The notes under the pieces are model-generated. The model was not told the DNA's origin. It did not search any database and saw only the letters and a list, made by a program, of their open reading frames with translations. A DNA stretch of 64,000 bases from Streptomyces albiflavescens (lineage in GTDB: Bacteria; Actinomycetota; Actinomycetes; Streptomycetales; Streptomycetaceae): the NCBI RefSeq assembly GCF_014645835.1, contig NZ_BMMM01000003.1, forward strand, positions 590,291-654,290, written 5' to 3'. A program made the translations under genes and the position numbers. This document shows positions 34,025-43,387 of the stretch, piece after piece (positions within the stretch are counted from its first letter, which is position 1; every line of letters begins with the position of its first letter).

Positions 34025-35020
34025 GTGGGTATGCGACAGCTGGCGCGGATGCGGCGCGGCGCGATGACGGCGGCGCTGCTGGCCGCCGCGGTGACGGGCT
34101 CCTTGTTGACGGGCTGCACCGCGGGGGGCGGCGCGGGCGGCGGCGCGACCGACGACGGACGTAGCCGGACACAGGGGCCCACCGAAGGCAACGACGGCAC
34201 GGCGAAGAGCGGTTCGGTGCTCGCCGTGAAGATCGACAATGTGCCCGCGGCCCGCCCGCAGACGGGCCTGGACGCGGCCGACGTCGTCTACGCGGAGCAG
34301 GTCGAGGGCGGTCTCAGCCGGCTGATGGCGGTCTACGCGAGTCGGCTCCCGAAGGTCGTCGGGCCCGTGCGCAGTGCCCGCGAGTCGGACCTGGAGCTGT
34401 TGCGCCAGTTCGACGAGCCGACGCTCGCCTTCTCGGGCGCGCAGCACAAGTTGCTGCCGCTGATCGACAAGGCCCCGCTGCACGCACAGCCGCCGGAAAG
34501 TGTCTCCGGCGCCTACTACCGTGGTACGGACAAACCCGCGCCGCACAATCTCTATCTGCGTCCGCAGCGGCTGGTGGGATCCGCGCCGGGCAGCGCCGCG
34601 GCCACCACCGGGTTCCACTTCGGCGAGGCGCCCGCGGGCGGCAGCCCGGAGACCTCACGCACCGTGCGCTTCCCGGCGGCCCGCTTCACCTTCACCTGGT
34701 CCGACAGCCGGCAGCGCTGGCTGGTGAACATGGACGGAACGCCCACCGTGACGACCGACGGCAAGACAGTGGCTCCGGCCACGGTCGTGGTGCAGTACGT
34801 GAAGGTGCGCGCGTCGCAGTTCCACGACGTCCTGGGCAACAACACTCCGTACACGGAGACAGTGGGCTCGGGGAAGGCGAAGGTGCTGCGCGACGGCCGC
34901 GTCTTCGACGCGAACTGGGCGCGCCCCAGCGCGACGGACGGCACGGAGTTCACGACGACGGGCGGTGCGCCGATGAACTTCGCGCAGGGCCAGGTGTGGG
35001 TGGTCTTCGCGAAGGCGTGA
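34025..35020 (+). CDS. DUF3048 lipoprotein
   Basis: 331 aa. A lipoprotein signal ends in LLTGC, with lipidated C31 if translation starts at the GTG at 34025; an ATG two codons later is equally possible. Two domains follow, as in YerB-like DUF3048 proteins: LAVKIDNVPAARPQTGLDAADV and VGPVRSARESDLELL in the first, and a C-terminal domain ending NFAQGQVWVVFAK. The family is cell-surface anchored and of unknown biochemical function. Monocistronic, convergent with the MarR gene. Confidence 0.9.
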   Translation: MGMRQLARMRRGAMTAALLAAAVTGSLLTGCTAGGGAGGGATDDGRSRTQGPTEGNDGTAKSGSVLAVKIDNVPAARPQTGLDAADVVYAEQVEGGLSRLMAVYASRLPKVVGPVRSARESDLELLRQFDEPTLAFSGAQHKLLPLIDKAPLHAQPPESVSGAYYRGTDKPAPHNLYLRPQRLVGSAPGSAAATTGFHFGEAPAGGSPETSRTVRFPAARFTFTWSDSRQRWLVNMDGTPTVTTDGKTVAPATVVVQYVKVRASQFHDVLGNNTPYTETVGSGKAKVLRDGRVFDANWARPSATDGTEFTTTGGAPMNFAQGQVWVVFAKA

Positions 35021-35063
35021 CCGTCCCCAGAAGCGCGAAGGCGTGACCTTCCCCGGAAGGGTC

Positions 35064-35531
35064 CTACGCCTTCGAGGAGGCCAAGGGCTCCACCGGATTG
35101 CGGAGCCCCTCCGCGGCGTCCGAGACCCGCTGGATGAGGTCGAAGAACATGGCCTGTTCCTCGGCGGAGAGCGGGGCCAGGAAGACCTGGTTCATCCGCG
35201 CGGTGCGGACGGTCAGCTTGCGGTGCGTGCGCATCCCCTCGTCCGTGAGGCGCAGCAGGAAGCGGCGGCCGTCCTGCGGGTCGCGCACTTTGTCGAGCAG
35301 ACCCCGACGGCTGAGCCGGCTGATGACCTCGGCGATGGTGGACCGGTCGAGCCCCACCCGCTCCCCGACTGTTCGCTGATCCAGGCCCGGCTCCGCGACC
35401 AACGCGTTGAGAACCGCGAACTGCGGGGAGGTGATCTCCTCGGAGACCATGGTGTTCCACAGCAGGTAGTGGGCCTGCTGCAGTCGCCGGGCCAGGTGCC
35501 CGGGGTGGGTGGAGAGGTCCACCGCGGCCAT
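35064..35531 (-). CDS. pcaV: MarR-family regulator, probable PcaV
   Basis: 155 aa winged-helix protein. ITSPQFAVLNALVAEPGLDQ and STIAEVISRLSRRGLL form the HTH and DPQDGRRFLLRLTDEG the wing. It is divergent from pcaI, exactly where PcaV sits in Streptomyces coelicolor; PcaV represses pca genes and releases DNA on binding protocatechuate. The symbol rests on family plus position. Candidate operators are the palindromes at 35547-35559 and 35688-35705. Confidence 0.85.
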   Translation of the reverse strand: MAAVDLSTHPGHLARRLQQAHYLLWNTMVSEEITSPQFAVLNALVAEPGLDQRTVGERVGLDRSTIAEVISRLSRRGLLDKVRDPQDGRRFLLRLTDEGMRTHRKLTVRTARMNQVFLAPLSAEEQAMFFDLIQRVSDAAEGLRNPVEPLASSKA

Positions 35532-35546
35532 ATGTGCTCCTCAACT

Positions 35547-35559
35547 CAACGATTCGTTG
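35547..35559. promoter_or_regulatory. Palindrome near pcaV start
   Basis: CAACGATTCGTTG is a perfect inverted repeat around a central T, 16 bp upstream of the MarR start codon. Possible autoregulatory operator; no binding data. Confidence 0.45.
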
Positions 35560-35687
35560 GTGTACTGAACAATACCTGGACACCGCGTGACCTGTCTCGC
35601 CGTAGGCCGAGACTCCCACCTGCACACTTATTGAGAGTCTTGACGGGCTAGGGATCGGATGGCAGCGTGTGTGAAACCTTGAAGAAA

Positions 35688-35705
35688 TAATCAGTGTGCT
35701 GATTA
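35688..35705. promoter_or_regulatory. Probable PcaV operator upstream of pcaI
   Basis: TAATCAG-TGTG-CTGATTA is a perfect 7-bp inverted repeat with a 4-bp spacer, 41 bp before the pcaI ATG in an AT-rich patch that should hold the promoter. Size and position fit a MarR dimer site. Confidence 0.6.
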
Positions 35706-35746
35706 ATTGAAGCGTTGGACGCTCGGGAGAGGAGGGGGCTTCACGG

Positions 35747-36529
35747 ATGGACAAGGTGGTGGCCACGGCTGTGGAGGCGGTGGCTGATGTGCCGGACGGT
35801 GCGACGCTCGCGGTGGGTGGGTTCGGTCTGAGTGGTGTGCCGAATGTGCTGATCGAGGCGCTGTACGAGCGTGGGGTGTCGGGGCTGGGTGTGGTCTCCA
35901 ACAACTGCGGGGCGATGGAGTCGGGCCTCGCGGTGCTGCTGGCGGCGGGGCGGATCGCCCGGGTGACGGGGTCGTACATCGGGGCGAACAAGGAGTTCGC
36001 GCGGCAGTATCTGGCCGGTGAGCTGGAGGTGGAGATGATCCCGCAGGGCACGCTGGCGGAGCGGTTGCGTGCGGGCGGTGCGGGGATCCCCGCCTTCTAC
36101 ACCCCGGCCGGGGTCGGCACGCAGGTCGCGGACGGCGGGCTGCCGTGGCGTTATGACGGCTCCGGCGGGGTGGCGCTGGCCTCCCCGCCGAAGGAGGTGC
36201 GCGAGTTCGACGGCACGGAGTACGTGCTGGAGCACGGCATCCGCACCGACTTCGCCCTCGTACGGGCCGCCAAGGGCGACCGGCACGGCAACCTGGTCTT
36301 CAACAAGTCCACCCGGAACTTCAACCCACTGGCCGCGATGGCCGGCCGGGTGACGATCGCGGAGGTGGAGGAGCTGGTGGAGCCGGGTGAGATCGACCCG
36401 GACGCGGTGCATCTGCCGGGGATCTTCGTGCAGCACGTCGTCGCGCTCACCCCGGAGCAGGCGAGCGCCAAGATGATCGAGCAGCGGACGGTTTCCGCGC
36501 CCGCTGCGGATGGAACGGTGAGCGAGTAA
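35747..36529 (+). CDS. pcaI: 3-oxoadipate CoA-transferase subunit A
   Basis: 260 aa, ATG with GGAGAGGAGG upstream. [11 protein letters not shown] is the glycine-rich CoA loop, and [19 protein letters not shown] and [10 protein letters not shown] are typical of the SCOT alpha subunit. With PcaJ it transfers CoA from succinyl-CoA to beta-ketoadipate. It is the first gene of the seven-gene pca operon, and its stop overlaps the pcaJ start by one base (TAATG). Expected to be induced by protocatechuate through the divergent MarR protein. Confidence 0.95.
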   Translation: MDKVVATAVEAVADVPDGATLAVGGFGLSGVPNVLIEALYERGVSGLGVVSNNCGAMESGLAVLLAAGRIARVTGSYIGANKEFARQYLAGELEVEMIPQGTLAERLRAGGAGIPAFYTPAGVGTQVADGGLPWRYDGSGGVALASPPKEVREFDGTEYVLEHGIRTDFALVRAAKGDRHGNLVFNKSTRNFNPLAAMAGRVTIAEVEELVEPGEIDPDAVHLPGIFVQHVVALTPEQASAKMIEQRTVSAPAADGTVSE

Positions 36530-37169
36530 TGGCCTGGAGCAGGCAGGAGATGGCCGCCCGCGCCGCGCGCGAGCTGGAGGACGGCCAGTATGTGAACCTC
36601 GGCATCGGCCTGCCGACGCTGATCCCCAACTACCTCCCCGCGGGCGTCGAGGTGATCCTGGAGTCCGAGAACGGCATCCTCGGCACCGGCCCCTACCCGA
36701 CCGAGGACCAGGTCGACCCCGATCTCATCAACGCCGGCAAGGAGACCGTCACGGTCCTGCCGGGGGCTTCGTACTTCGACTCGGCGCTGTCGTTCTCGAT
36801 GATCCGCGGCGGGCACATCGATGTCGCGGTGCTGGGTGCGATGCAGGTGTCCGCGAGCGGTGACCTCGCCAACTGGGCGATCCCCGGCAAGATGATCACC
36901 GGGATCGGCGGCGCGATGGACCTGGTCCACGGCGCCCGCACAGTCATCGTCGTGATGACACACACCGCCAAGGACGGCTCGGCGAAGATCCTCACCGAGT
37001 GCGCGCTGCCGCTCACGGGCAAGGCGTGTGTGAACCGGATCATCACCGACCTCGGCGTCCTCGACGTCACCGAAGACGGGCTGGTTCTGGTGGAGACCGC
37101 GCCGGGCGTCAGCGTCGAGGAGATCGTGGCGAAGACCGCCGCGAAGATCCGCATTGCCGAGGAGGCCTC

Positions 37170-37173
<4 letters not shown>
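36529..37173 (+). CDS. pcaJ: 3-oxoadipate CoA-transferase subunit B
   Basis: 214 aa. [14 protein letters not shown] and the active-site loop [13 protein letters not shown], with catalytic Glu47, identify the SCOT beta subunit. [14 protein letters not shown] and [17 protein letters not shown] follow. It forms the heteromeric transferase with PcaI. The stop overlaps the pcaF start (ATGA). Confidence 0.95.
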
Positions 37174-38372
<1,199 letters not shown>

Positions 38373-38382
38373 GAAGTCGACC

Positions 38383-39153
38383 ATGGCCCTCACTCAGTCG
38401 GACATCGACATCGAGATCAAGGATGTCCAGGACGCGTACGACAAGGCAGTCGCCGGCGGCGCCCCGGTCCAGCACCGCCCCTCGCGCGACTACGCCCCGT
38501 ACCGCAGCTCCGTCCTGCGCCACCCCAAGCAGCCGCTGGTCGCCGTGAGCGGCGGCGACCCCGAGACGGTCGAGCTGTCGGGTCCGGTCTTCGGCGTCAC
38601 CGACATCACCGAGATCGACAACGATCTGACGCTCCAGCACCGTGGCGAGCCGATCGGCGAGCGCATGACCGTCTCGGGCCGCCTGCTCGACCGCGACGGC
38701 CGTCCCGTACGCGGCCAGCTCGTCGAGATCTGGCAGGCCAACGCCGCCGGCCGCTACGCCCATCTGCGCGAGCAGCACCCGGCGCCGCTCGACCCCAACT
38801 TCACTGGGGTGGGGCGCACCCTGACGGATGATCAGGGCCGGTACACGTTCACCACCATCAAGCCGGGCCCGTACCCGTGGGGCAACCACACCAACGCGTG
38901 GCGGCCCGCACACATCCACTTCTCGGTCTTCGGCAGGGCGTTCACCCAGCGGCTCGTGACGCAGATGTACTTCCCGAGCGACCCGCTGTTCCCGTACGAC
39001 CCGATCCTGCGGTCCGTGACGGACGAGGCGGCCCGCAACCGGCTGATCGCCGCCTACAACCACGACCTCTCCCAGCCCGAGTTCTCGATGGGATACGAGT
39101 GGGACATCGTCCTCGACGGTCCCTCCGCCACCTGGATCGAAGAAGGCCGTTGA
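38383..39153 (+). CDS. pcaH: Protocatechuate 3,4-dioxygenase beta subunit
   Basis: 256 aa. The non-heme Fe(III) ligands are visible as Y124 (AAGRYAHL), Y164 (GPYPW), H177 and H179 (PAHIHFS), equivalent to the Tyr-Tyr-His-His set of known enzymes. GQLVEIWQANAAGRY is the intradiol dioxygenase signature. With PcaG it opens protocatechuate between the two hydroxyls to 3-carboxy-cis,cis-muconate. The start ATG MALTQSD, ten bases after pcaF, is preferred to an in-frame start inside pcaF. Confidence 0.96.
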   Translation: MALTQSDIDIEIKDVQDAYDKAVAGGAPVQHRPSRDYAPYRSSVLRHPKQPLVAVSGGDPETVELSGPVFGVTDITEIDNDLTLQHRGEPIGERMTVSGRLLDRDGRPVRGQLVEIWQANAAGRYAHLREQHPAPLDPNFTGVGRTLTDDQGRYTFTTIKPGPYPWGNHTNAWRPAHIHFSVFGRAFTQRLVTQMYFPSDPLFPYDPILRSVTDEAARNRLIAAYNHDLSQPEFSMGYEWDIVLDGPSATWIEEGR

Positions 39154-39155
39154 AC

Positions 39156-39719
39156 ATGACCGAGCAGTTGCTCCCCACCCCGTCCCACACCATCGGCCCC
39201 TTCTACGGTCATGCGCTCCCCTTTCCCGGCGGCGGCGATGTCGCGCCCCAGGGCCACCCGGACGGCATCACCCTGCACGGGTACGTGTTCGACGGCGCGG
39301 GCACGCCGATCCCCGACGCCCTGCTGGACTTCTGGCAGGCGGCGCCCGACGGCTCCCTGAAGGGCGCTCCCGGCTCGATGCGCCGCGACCCGTCGACGGG
39401 CGGTTTCCTGGGTCGCAACGGCATCGACTTCACGGGCTTCGGGCGGGTCCCCACGGATACCGACGGACATTACGCGCTGCGCACGCTGCCGCCGGGGAAC
39501 GCCGGACTGCCGTACATCAGTGTCTGTGTCTTCGCGCGCGGTCTGACGCACCATCTCTTCACCCGCGCGTACCTCGCCGAAGGCGCCGACCCGCTGCTCG
39601 ACTCGCTCCCGGCCGACCGGCGCGCCACGCTGATCGCGGCCGAAGGGGAGAACCGCACATACCGTTTCGACATCCGCCTTCAGGGCGAAGGCGAAACGGT
39701 CTTCCTGGAGTTCCAGTGA
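39156..39719 (+). CDS. pcaG: Protocatechuate 3,4-dioxygenase alpha subunit
   Basis: 187 aa, two bases after pcaH. TPSHTIGPFYGHALPF at the N-terminus, LLDFWQAAPDGS and LPYISVCVFARGL correspond to the beta subunit fold without iron ligands, as expected of the alpha subunit. It completes the active-site pocket. The stop overlaps the pcaB GTG (GTGA). Confidence 0.95.
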   Translation: MTEQLLPTPSHTIGPFYGHALPFPGGGDVAPQGHPDGITLHGYVFDGAGTPIPDALLDFWQAAPDGSLKGAPGSMRRDPSTGGFLGRNGIDFTGFGRVPTDTDGHYALRTLPPGNAGLPYISVCVFARGLTHHLFTRAYLAEGADPLLDSLPADRRATLIAAEGENRTYRFDIRLQGEGETVFLEFQ

Positions 39720-41047
39720 CAGCTGTCGACCCTGTCGATTCCCACGCGCTGCTCGCCCCCGGGTGGGCGGTCTGCCCGGCCGCGTCCGCGACGAGCGACA
39801 CCGCGTATCTGCGGGCGCTGCTCGACGCGGAGGCCGCGCTGACCCGCGCCCAGGCATCACTGGGGCTGGCCCCTGCGGGGGCTGCTGCCGCAGTGGACGG
39901 GGCGGCCGACGTCTCGGGCTTCGATGTCGCGGGGATCGCGTCGCGCGCGCGAAATGGCGGCAATCCGGTCATCCCCCTGGTCGCGGACCTGACGACGGCG
40001 GTCGGCGCGGAGTTCGGCCCGTACGTCCACCGTGGCGCGACGAGCCAGGACATCATGGACTCGGCGACCATGCTGGTCGCCGCGCGCACACTGGACCTCG
40101 TCCTGGGGGACCTCAGCCGCGCGGAGCAGGCGCTGGCCCGGCTCGCCGCGGACCATCGCGACACGGCGATGCCCGGCCGGACCCTGACCCAGCACGCCGT
40201 GCCGACCACCTTCGGGCTGAAGGCGGCGGGGTGGCGATCGCTGGTGCTGGACGCGCGGGACCGCCTCGCGGGCGTCCGGCTTCCCGCCCAACTGGGCGGC
40301 GCCGCAGGGACGTTGGCCGCCTTCACCGCGTTCGGTGCACAGGACGGTCGGGCCCTTGTGGCGGCGTACGCGCGAGAACTCGGCCTCGCCGAGCCCGTGC
40401 TGCCCTGGCACACCCTCCGGACGCCGATCGCCGACCTGGCCGGAGCGCTGGCGTTCACCGCCGGAGCCCTGGGCAAGACCGCCGTCGACGTGCTCACCCT
40501 CGCCCGCACCGAGATCGCCGAGGTCGCCGAGGGCTCCGGCGGCGGATCGTCCGCGATGCCGCACAAGGCCAACCCCGTGCGGGCCACCCTCGTCGCCGCC
40601 GCGGCCCGCCGGGCGCCGCAGCTCGCGGCCACGCTCTACGGGGCGATGGCGGCCGAGGACGAGCGTCCGGCCGGGGCCTGGCACGCCGAGTGGGAGCCCC
40701 TGCGGGACCTGCTCCGACTGGTCGGCGGGGCGGCGCGCGATGCCGCCGAACTGGCGGAGGGGCTCCGGGTGAACGCGGACCGCATGCGTGAACACCTAGG
40801 TCTCACCCACGGATTGATCGTCTCCGAGCGGCTGGCCGTCGAGCTCGCTCCCGTGCTCGGGCGGGCCCGCGCAAAGGAGCTGCTGACGCGGGCCGCGCAG
40901 CGCGCCGTCGCCGAGAACCGGCCCCTCGCGGACGTGCTCGGCGGAGAGCCGGAGCTCAAGGACCTCGACCTCGCGGACCTCACCGACCCCACCCGCTACA
41001 TGGGCTCCGCGGGAGCCCTCACCGACCGTGCTCTGGAGCGACGTTGA
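39716..41047 (+). CDS. pcaB: 3-carboxy-cis,cis-muconate cycloisomerase
   Basis: 443 aa, GTG start. Fumarase/aspartase superfamily signature GSSAMPHKANP at 277-287, with HRGATSQDIMDSA near 105 and the LTQHAVPTTFGLK His region near 160. It lactonises carboxymuconate to 4-carboxymuconolactone. Ends in a TTGA overlap with pcaL. Confidence 0.95.
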   Translation: MTAVDPVDSHALLAPGWAVCPAASATSDTAYLRALLDAEAALTRAQASLGLAPAGAAAAVDGAADVSGFDVAGIASRARNGGNPVIPLVADLTTAVGAEFGPYVHRGATSQDIMDSATMLVAARTLDLVLGDLSRAEQALARLAADHRDTAMPGRTLTQHAVPTTFGLKAAGWRSLVLDARDRLAGVRLPAQLGGAAGTLAAFTAFGAQDGRALVAAYARELGLAEPVLPWHTLRTPIADLAGALAFTAGALGKTAVDVLTLARTEIAEVAEGSGGGSSAMPHKANPVRATLVAAAARRAPQLAATLYGAMAAEDERPAGAWHAEWEPLRDLLRLVGGAARDAAELAEGLRVNADRMREHLGLTHGLIVSERLAVELAPVLGRARAKELLTRAAQRAVAENRPLADVLGGEPELKDLDLADLTDPTRYMGSAGALTDRALERR

Positions 41048-42171
41048 CCGACACACTGCTCAACCACCACGACGAGGGTCCCACCACCGCTCCTCCCCTG
41101 CTCCTCGGGCCCTCGCTCGGCACATCGACCGCCCTGTGGGACAAGGTCGCGCCCGAGTTGTCCGTCACCCACCGCGTGATCCGCTGGGATCTGCCGGGTC
41201 ACGGTGGTTCGGCCGCGGACCTGATCGGGCCCGGCGCGACCGTCGCCGACCTCGCCCGGCTGGTGCTCGCCCTCGCCGACTCGCTCGGCATCGACCGGTT
41301 CGCGTACGCGGGTGTCTCGCTCGGTGGCGCGGTCGGTCTGCAGCTGGCCGTGCACCACCCGGAGCGTCTGGAGAGCCTCGCCGTCATCTGCTCGTCCGCC
41401 CACTTCAACGGCTCCAAGCCGTGGGAGGAGCGCGCGGAGACCGTGCGCCGCGAGGGCCTCGCCGCGCTCGCCGACACCGCGAACGCCCGCTGGTTCACGC
41501 CCGGCTTCACCGTGCCCGGGCTGGTGGAGGACCATCGCACCGCGGATCCCGAGGCGTACGCCGCCTGCTGTGACGCGCTCGCCGCCTTCGACATCCGGGA
41601 GCGGCTGTCGTCCATCGGCGCGCCGACCCTGCTCATCGCGGGCCGCGAGGATCCGGCGACACCGCCCGCGCATCTGCGGGAGATCGCGGACGCGGTGCCC
41701 GGCGCCTCGCTCACCGAGATCGCGGGCGCCTCGCATCTGGCGCCCGCGGAGCGCCCGGAGGCTGTGCTCGCCGCGCTGCGCGGGCACTTCGACGGGTATG
41801 CGCTGCGGGGCATGGAGGTGCGCCGTCAGGTCCTCGGGGATGAGCACGTGGACCGCGCACAGGCCCGGCAGACGCCCTTCACCGCCCGTTTCCAGGACTT
41901 CATCTCACGCTATGCGTGGGGCGAGATCTGGACGGATCCGACGCTGGCGCGCCGTGAGCGCAGCGTGATCACGCTGACCGCGCTGGTGGCGCACGGCCAC
42001 TACGACGAGCTGGCCATGCACGTCCGCGCGGCGCGGCGGGTCGGTCTCACGCCCGAGGAGATCGGCGCGGTGCTCCTGCAGACGGCCGTGTACTGCGGTG
42101 TTCCGGCGGCGAACTCGGCGTTCGCGGTGGCGCAACGAGTGCTGGCGGAAGAAGACAAGACCGAAGGGTGA
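41044..42171 (+). CDS. pcaL: Fused 3-oxoadipate enol-lactonase / carboxymuconolactone decarboxylase
   Basis: 375 aa, rare TTG start supported by the TTGA overlap with pcaB. Residues ~15-255 are an alpha/beta hydrolase (PcaD) with nucleophile S92 in AGVSLGG, and a late His in GASHLAP. Residues ~258-370 are a carboxymuconolactone decarboxylase (PcaC) domain with WTDPTLARRERSVITLTALV and a C-terminal AVYCGVPAAN. The fusion performs the two steps between carboxymuconolactone and beta-ketoadipate and is typical of actinomycetes. Last gene of the operon. Confidence 0.96.
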   Translation: MTDTLLNHHDEGPTTAPPLLLGPSLGTSTALWDKVAPELSVTHRVIRWDLPGHGGSAADLIGPGATVADLARLVLALADSLGIDRFAYAGVSLGGAVGLQLAVHHPERLESLAVICSSAHFNGSKPWEERAETVRREGLAALADTANARWFTPGFTVPGLVEDHRTADPEAYAACCDALAAFDIRERLSSIGAPTLLIAGREDPATPPAHLREIADAVPGASLTEIAGASHLAPAERPEAVLAALRGHFDGYALRGMEVRRQVLGDEHVDRAQARQTPFTARFQDFISRYAWGEIWTDPTLARRERSVITLTALVAHGHYDELAMHVRAARRVGLTPEEIGAVLLQTAVYCGVPAANSAFAVAQRVLAEEDKTEG

Positions 42172-42235
42172 CCCTGCTGGTCGTAGCTTCAACGGCACCT
42201 CGTGCATGCCTCCAGATGGTGCCTAGGGTGGAGGC

Positions 42236-43030
42236 ATGTCCACTGTTCTGATCACCGGTGCCACCTCCGGGCTCGGCCGGTACGTCGCCTTCGAGCTGGT
42301 CCGCTCCGGATACGTCGTCCTCGCCCACGGGCGCGACCGCGAGCGGACCGAGGCGCTCGTCACGGAGCTGCGGGCGGAGGGTGGCGAAGCCTTCGGGTAC
42401 GTCGCCGATCTGGCCTCGCTCGCGCAGGTGCGGCGCCTGGGCGAGGAGGTCGCCGCCGCGCACCCTCGTCTCGACGTACTGATCAACAATGCGGGGGTCG
42501 GCGCCGGCCCGCGCGGTACGGGCCGCGAGGTGAGCGCCGACGGTCACGAGCTGCGGCTCGCGGTGAACTATCTCGCGCCGGTCGCCCTCACCCGCGCACT
42601 GCTGCCCACGCTCCGCGCGAGTGCCCCGTCGCGCGTCGTCAACGTCGGCTCGGTCGGCCAGGAGCCGCTGGACTTCGACGACCCGGAACTCACCCGGGGC
42701 TACAGCGGCGTATCGGCGTACTGCCGCAGCAAGTTCGCGCTGGCGGCGCACACGTTCGCGCTGAGCGAGGCAGCGGCGGGCAGCGGCGTCTCGGTGAACG
42801 TCCTGCACCCCGCGACCTACATGGACACGGCGATGGTCCGGGAGGCCGGGGTGGTCCCCTGGTCCACCGTCGCCGACGGTGCGGCGGGTGTACTGGCCCT
42901 GGCCACACGGGAGTTGGGCACCGGCGGGTACTTCGACGGTACGAGCCCCTCGCGGGCGCACGCGCAGGCGTACGACCGCGAGGTGTGGAAGCGGCTGGAG
43001 GCGACCACGGATCAGCTGCTCGGTACCTGA
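42236..43030 (+). CDS. SDR-family oxidoreductase
   Basis: 264 aa, ATG. TGATSGLG, NNAG, NVGSVGQE (Ser) and YCRSK give a complete classical SDR active site. It begins 64 bp after pcaL and may be read through from the pca operon, but no pca role is known. The C-terminal GGYFDGTSPSRAH segment resembles retinol-dehydrogenase-like SDRs. Its stop is immediately followed by a tandem repeat array. Confidence 0.9.
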   Translation: MSTVLITGATSGLGRYVAFELVRSGYVVLAHGRDRERTEALVTELRAEGGEAFGYVADLASLAQVRRLGEEVAAAHPRLDVLINNAGVGAGPRGTGREVSADGHELRLAVNYLAPVALTRALLPTLRASAPSRVVNVGSVGQEPLDFDDPELTRGYSGVSAYCRSKFALAAHTFALSEAAAGSGVSVNVLHPATYMDTAMVREAGVVPWSTVADGAAGVLALATRELGTGGYFDGTSPSRAHAQAYDREVWKRLEATTDQLLGT

Positions 43031-43198
43031 CCTGAGACCTGGCTGCGGGACTCCGGCGCCTGAGACCCGGCTACCGGACTCCGACGCCTGAGACCCGGCT
43101 GCCGGACCTGGGAGCCCGAGGCCCAGCTACCGGACTCCGACGCCTGAGACCCGGCTGCCGGACCTGGGAGCCCGAGGCCCGGCTGCCGGACGGAGATT
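43031..43198. repeat. 28-bp tandem repeat, six copies
   Basis: Six contiguous 28-bp units of the form CCTGAGACCCGGCTACCGGA plus eight bases. Units 3-4 and 5-6 are near-identical, giving a 56-bp higher order period. It starts at the base after the SDR stop and ends 14 bp before the MITE. No spacers, so not CRISPR. Possibly a slippage array or a rho-independent RNA-structure region. Confidence 0.85.
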
Positions 43199-43212
43199 GT
43201 GCCGCCGGGCTA

Positions 43213-43387
43213 GGTCCTGTCGTCAAATTCCCGTCGTCCGCCCGGAGGGCGGGCCCTGCGGCGTCAGGTGCGTGCTCTCGGCGTGCCGGGCACAGGCCCT
43301 CGTACTGGATGTACTTGGGTCTGTGCCCGGTGCGGCGAGAGTGCGTGCATGGCGTCGCGGGGCAGACGGGAATTTGACGACAGGGCC
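43213..43387. mobile_element. 175-bp MITE with 23-bp terminal inverted repeats
   Basis: The left end begins GGTCCTGTCGTCAAATTCCC and the right end is its inverted copy (GGGAATTTGACGACAGGGCC), with one mismatch over 23 bp. A TA flanks each side (43211-43212 and 43388-43389), consistent with a TA target duplication as for IS5-like elements. There is no coding capacity; the interior is itself partly inverted (GTGCCGGGCACAGG versus CTGTGCCCGGTGC). A non-autonomous element mobilised by a transposase elsewhere. Its right edge overlaps the stop codon of the LAL gene. Confidence 0.85.

Noticed and set aside
43031..43198. CRISPR-like array
   Set aside because: Repeats are contiguous with no unique spacers and no cas genes are present.
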